From Dialister sp. UBA7295 (GTDB taxonomy: Bacteria > Bacillota > Negativicutes > Veillonellales > Dialisteraceae): a stretch of 14,013 bases of DNA. The notes below the pieces were generated by a model. The model was not told where the DNA came from. It made no database searches and saw only the letters and a program-made list of their open reading frames with translations. Where the stretch lies: NCBI GenBank assembly GCA_002471975.1, contig DKQZ01000088.1, positions 1 to 14,013 on the forward strand. Reading direction: 5' to 3'. A program made the position numbers and the translations under genes. Positions 12,654-14,013 of the stretch are shown piece after piece; the first letter of the stretch is position 1, and each line of letters begins with the position of its first letter.

Positions 12654-13814
12654 CTATGTTGGATCGTCGTCAGGTTTATTATTTTTCCAGTCCCATGAAG
12701 CGGGCGAGGGTGGCCCTTTTCCTTCTTTTTGCGCGGCCAGGACGGCATCCCTGCATTCCGGTGTCACCAGAAGGCTTTCGAAATGCTGCTTCATTTCATC
12801 GGGGACTTTTCCTTCCGTGCGGACGTGGAGGTAAGAGAATAAGCCGGCCATGACCTCATAGGTTTCCAGATCCTTCGGATGACGGCCGCATTCGGTGAGA
12901 TACCCCTCCGCCAGCGGCAGGGGCAGGGCGATTCGGTCCATGCCGCTGGAGTCATCTTCTTCATGGAGAAGACCATTCATCATGGCTGTAAAACCTTTGA
13001 ACATGGAATCGTCATAGGTCGTTTTCTGAAATAGATTTTCCGGGGTATCAAAGGCCTGCAGCACAGACAGGATGCCCTCACTATTGGGAAATTCTGTCTG
13101 CCAGCCTTCGGTGAGGAGCCATTTCCTGATTTCCTCCGTTTCCGGTTTGAGGAGGGGAAGGGTATTGATCCGTCCCCAGCCATGGACATGCCGGACCATG
13201 TCGAAAATCCGCTCATTCCGGTCCGGCCAGTTTTCTGCGGCCCTTCCACAGAACCAGGTGAATTCGTTGCACCTTGAAAGGATGCGGACGATTTGCGCGC
13301 ATTCTTCCCGCCAGCCCGTATTGAGGATGGAAAGGAGCAGGAGGGCAAATTTGACCATTTCCACATGCGTCTCCGAGCGGAGAAGATTGAAGCTCAGCGT
13401 GTAGACGCGGGGTCCGTCAAGAATGACGTCCGGTCCGTCCATCCAGGCCTCCAGCTCATCGGCATAGTCTATCATCCGGCGCGGAGTATCTTTGGAAAAG
13501 AAATTTTTCCCGCAAAGAAAATCTCTGGCCCCTTTCGCGGCTTCGGCATATTTTTCCTGATTGGCAAGAAGAAGGGCCTCGCGAAGGGGATCGTCAGAAT
13601 CCTCTGGATTTGGACCTTCCTGCAGGATGAAGCCGTCTTCCATGCCATCGGCCAGATGGAAGGAAATCCTTCCCAGAGAAGGATGGTCCACTTCCTTTGC
13701 CCCGTTCACATGGCGGTCCAGGGAGAAATCCTCCGGCAGCTCATCTTTTTCATCCAGTCGACTTCTAATTAGATTCAGGATACTTTCTTCTGTTACATAC
13801 TCCATCAGGTCCAT
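12654..13814 (-). CDS. soluble protein of unknown function (386 aa)
   Basis: No signal peptide, membrane segment or catalytic motif is recognised. The protein is acidic and looks mostly helical, with several Trp/Cys-rich stretches (GWREECAQIVRILSRCNEFTW, FCGRAAENWPDRNERIF, HVHGWGRINTLPLLKPETEE) and a polar tail ending NNKPDDDPT. The ETEEIRKWLLTEGW segment (about 225-260) resembles conserved uncharacterised proteins of Bacillota, from memory. The MDLMEYVTEESIL start at 13814 is chosen because AAGGAGG lies about 5 nt upstream on the minus strand. A reading from 13919 adds 35 residues that run through the -10 region and the ribosome site. It has its own promoter and terminator, so it is monocistronic. 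Confidence 0.85.
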   Translation of the reverse strand: MDLMEYVTEESILNLIRSRLDEKDELPEDFSLDRHVNGAKEVDHPSLGRISFHLADGMEDGFILQEGPNPEDSDDPLREALLLANQEKYAEAAKGARDFLCGKNFFSKDTPRRMIDYADELEAWMDGPDVILDGPRVYTLSFNLLRSETHVEMVKFALLLLSILNTGWREECAQIVRILSRCNEFTWFCGRAAENWPDRNERIFDMVRHVHGWGRINTLPLLKPETEEIRKWLLTEGWQTEFPNSEGILSVLQAFDTPENLFQKTTYDDSMFKGFTAMMNGLLHEEDDSSGMDRIALPLPLAEGYLTECGRHPKDLETYEVMAGLFSYLHVRTEGKVPDEMKQHFESLLVTPECRDAVLAAQKEGKGPPSPASWDWKNNKPDDDPT

Positions 13815-13868
13815 GGGAGCCTCCTTTTGAAATCCATTTACTCTGGCATTCAGCGTAACAGAAAGGAG

Positions 13869-13897
13869 ACTATACTTCACGGAAAAAAGGGTGCGAA
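13869..13897 (-). promoter_or_regulatory. promoter of the 12654-13814 gene
   Basis: Minus-strand TTCGCA (13892-13897), 17-bp spacer, TATAGT (13869-13874), about 55 bp before the start codon. Confidence 0.55.
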
Positions 13898-13910
13898 CTG
13901 GGGGAGAGCA

Positions 13911-14013
13911 GTTAGCCATTAGCCGCTAACAGTTCATTTTGAATCGGGATGCGGGATGCGGGAGGCGGGGTGCGGGAAGGTGGGGGTGTATAAAAATAAA
14001 AATCATTATTTAA
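13911..14013. repeat. right-edge repeat: heptamer remnant and GCGGGA tract
   Basis: TTAGCCATTAGCCGCTAAC (13912-13930) is a short heptamer remnant. TTTTGAATCGGGATGCGGGA and the following GCGGGG tract match the TCGGG/GCGGGG part of the family at 4690-5000. The stem-loop that normally follows GGGAAGGTG is missing or altered. The unit is cut by the window end. Confidence 0.75.

Overview
The window looks like a chromosomal segment of a mid-GC Bacillota. A Negativicutes (Dialister/Megasphaera-type) origin is my best guess, based on gene style, strong AGGAGG ribosome sites and very repeat-rich intergenic DNA. No marker gene here fixes the taxonomy. Most genes are housekeeping or metabolic and are separated by unusually long, repeat-filled spacers.

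Layout. 1-1435: gene-free array of about 400-bp mosaic repeats (heptamer arrays, hairpin pairs, TCGGG-rich tracts). 1436-2230 (-): nitrilase-family amidase. 2231-2653: duplicated terminator-bearing repeat. 2654-4323 (-): two-gene operon of a small exported protein and an M18 aminopeptidase, coupled by a TAATG overlap. 4324-5320: about 1 kb of repeats related to those at the left end. 5321-6058 (+): tRNA pseudouridine synthase TruA. 6367-6458 (+): tRNA-Ser(GGA) with a clear promoter and terminator.

6400-9767 is the most unusual part. The 3' part of the tRNA-Ser gene plus its terminator is repeated 3,266 bp downstream as a 102-bp direct repeat with 2 mismatches. Between the copies lie an SDF-family (GltP/EAAT-type) symporter and a translationally coupled alpha/beta hydrolase. 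They are flanked by a second, inner direct repeat that carries remnants of a small gene. This is the arrangement of a tRNA-site island, but no integrase is present. The symporter has changed substrate and ion-site residues: Cys where acidic-substrate transporters have Arg, Ala for Thr, and HMDG for NMDG. That suggests a non-acidic substrate, which the hydrolase might then process.

9929-11347 (+): rubredoxin-like/GltB-type FMN and Fe-S protein, preceded by a promoter and an attenuator-like hairpin. 11348-11707: structured spacer ending in a strong terminator. 11708-12421 (+): decayed subtype-B tannase gene with a frameshift, an in-frame stop and an internal deletion that fused the catalytic-Ser and catalytic-His ends. 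12654-13814 (-): soluble protein of unknown function. The right edge re-enters the same repeat family.

The main hunting results are the altered symporter-hydrolase pair in a tRNA-bounded mini-island, and a dispersed hairpin repeat family whose stems differ in sequence between copies but keep their pairing.
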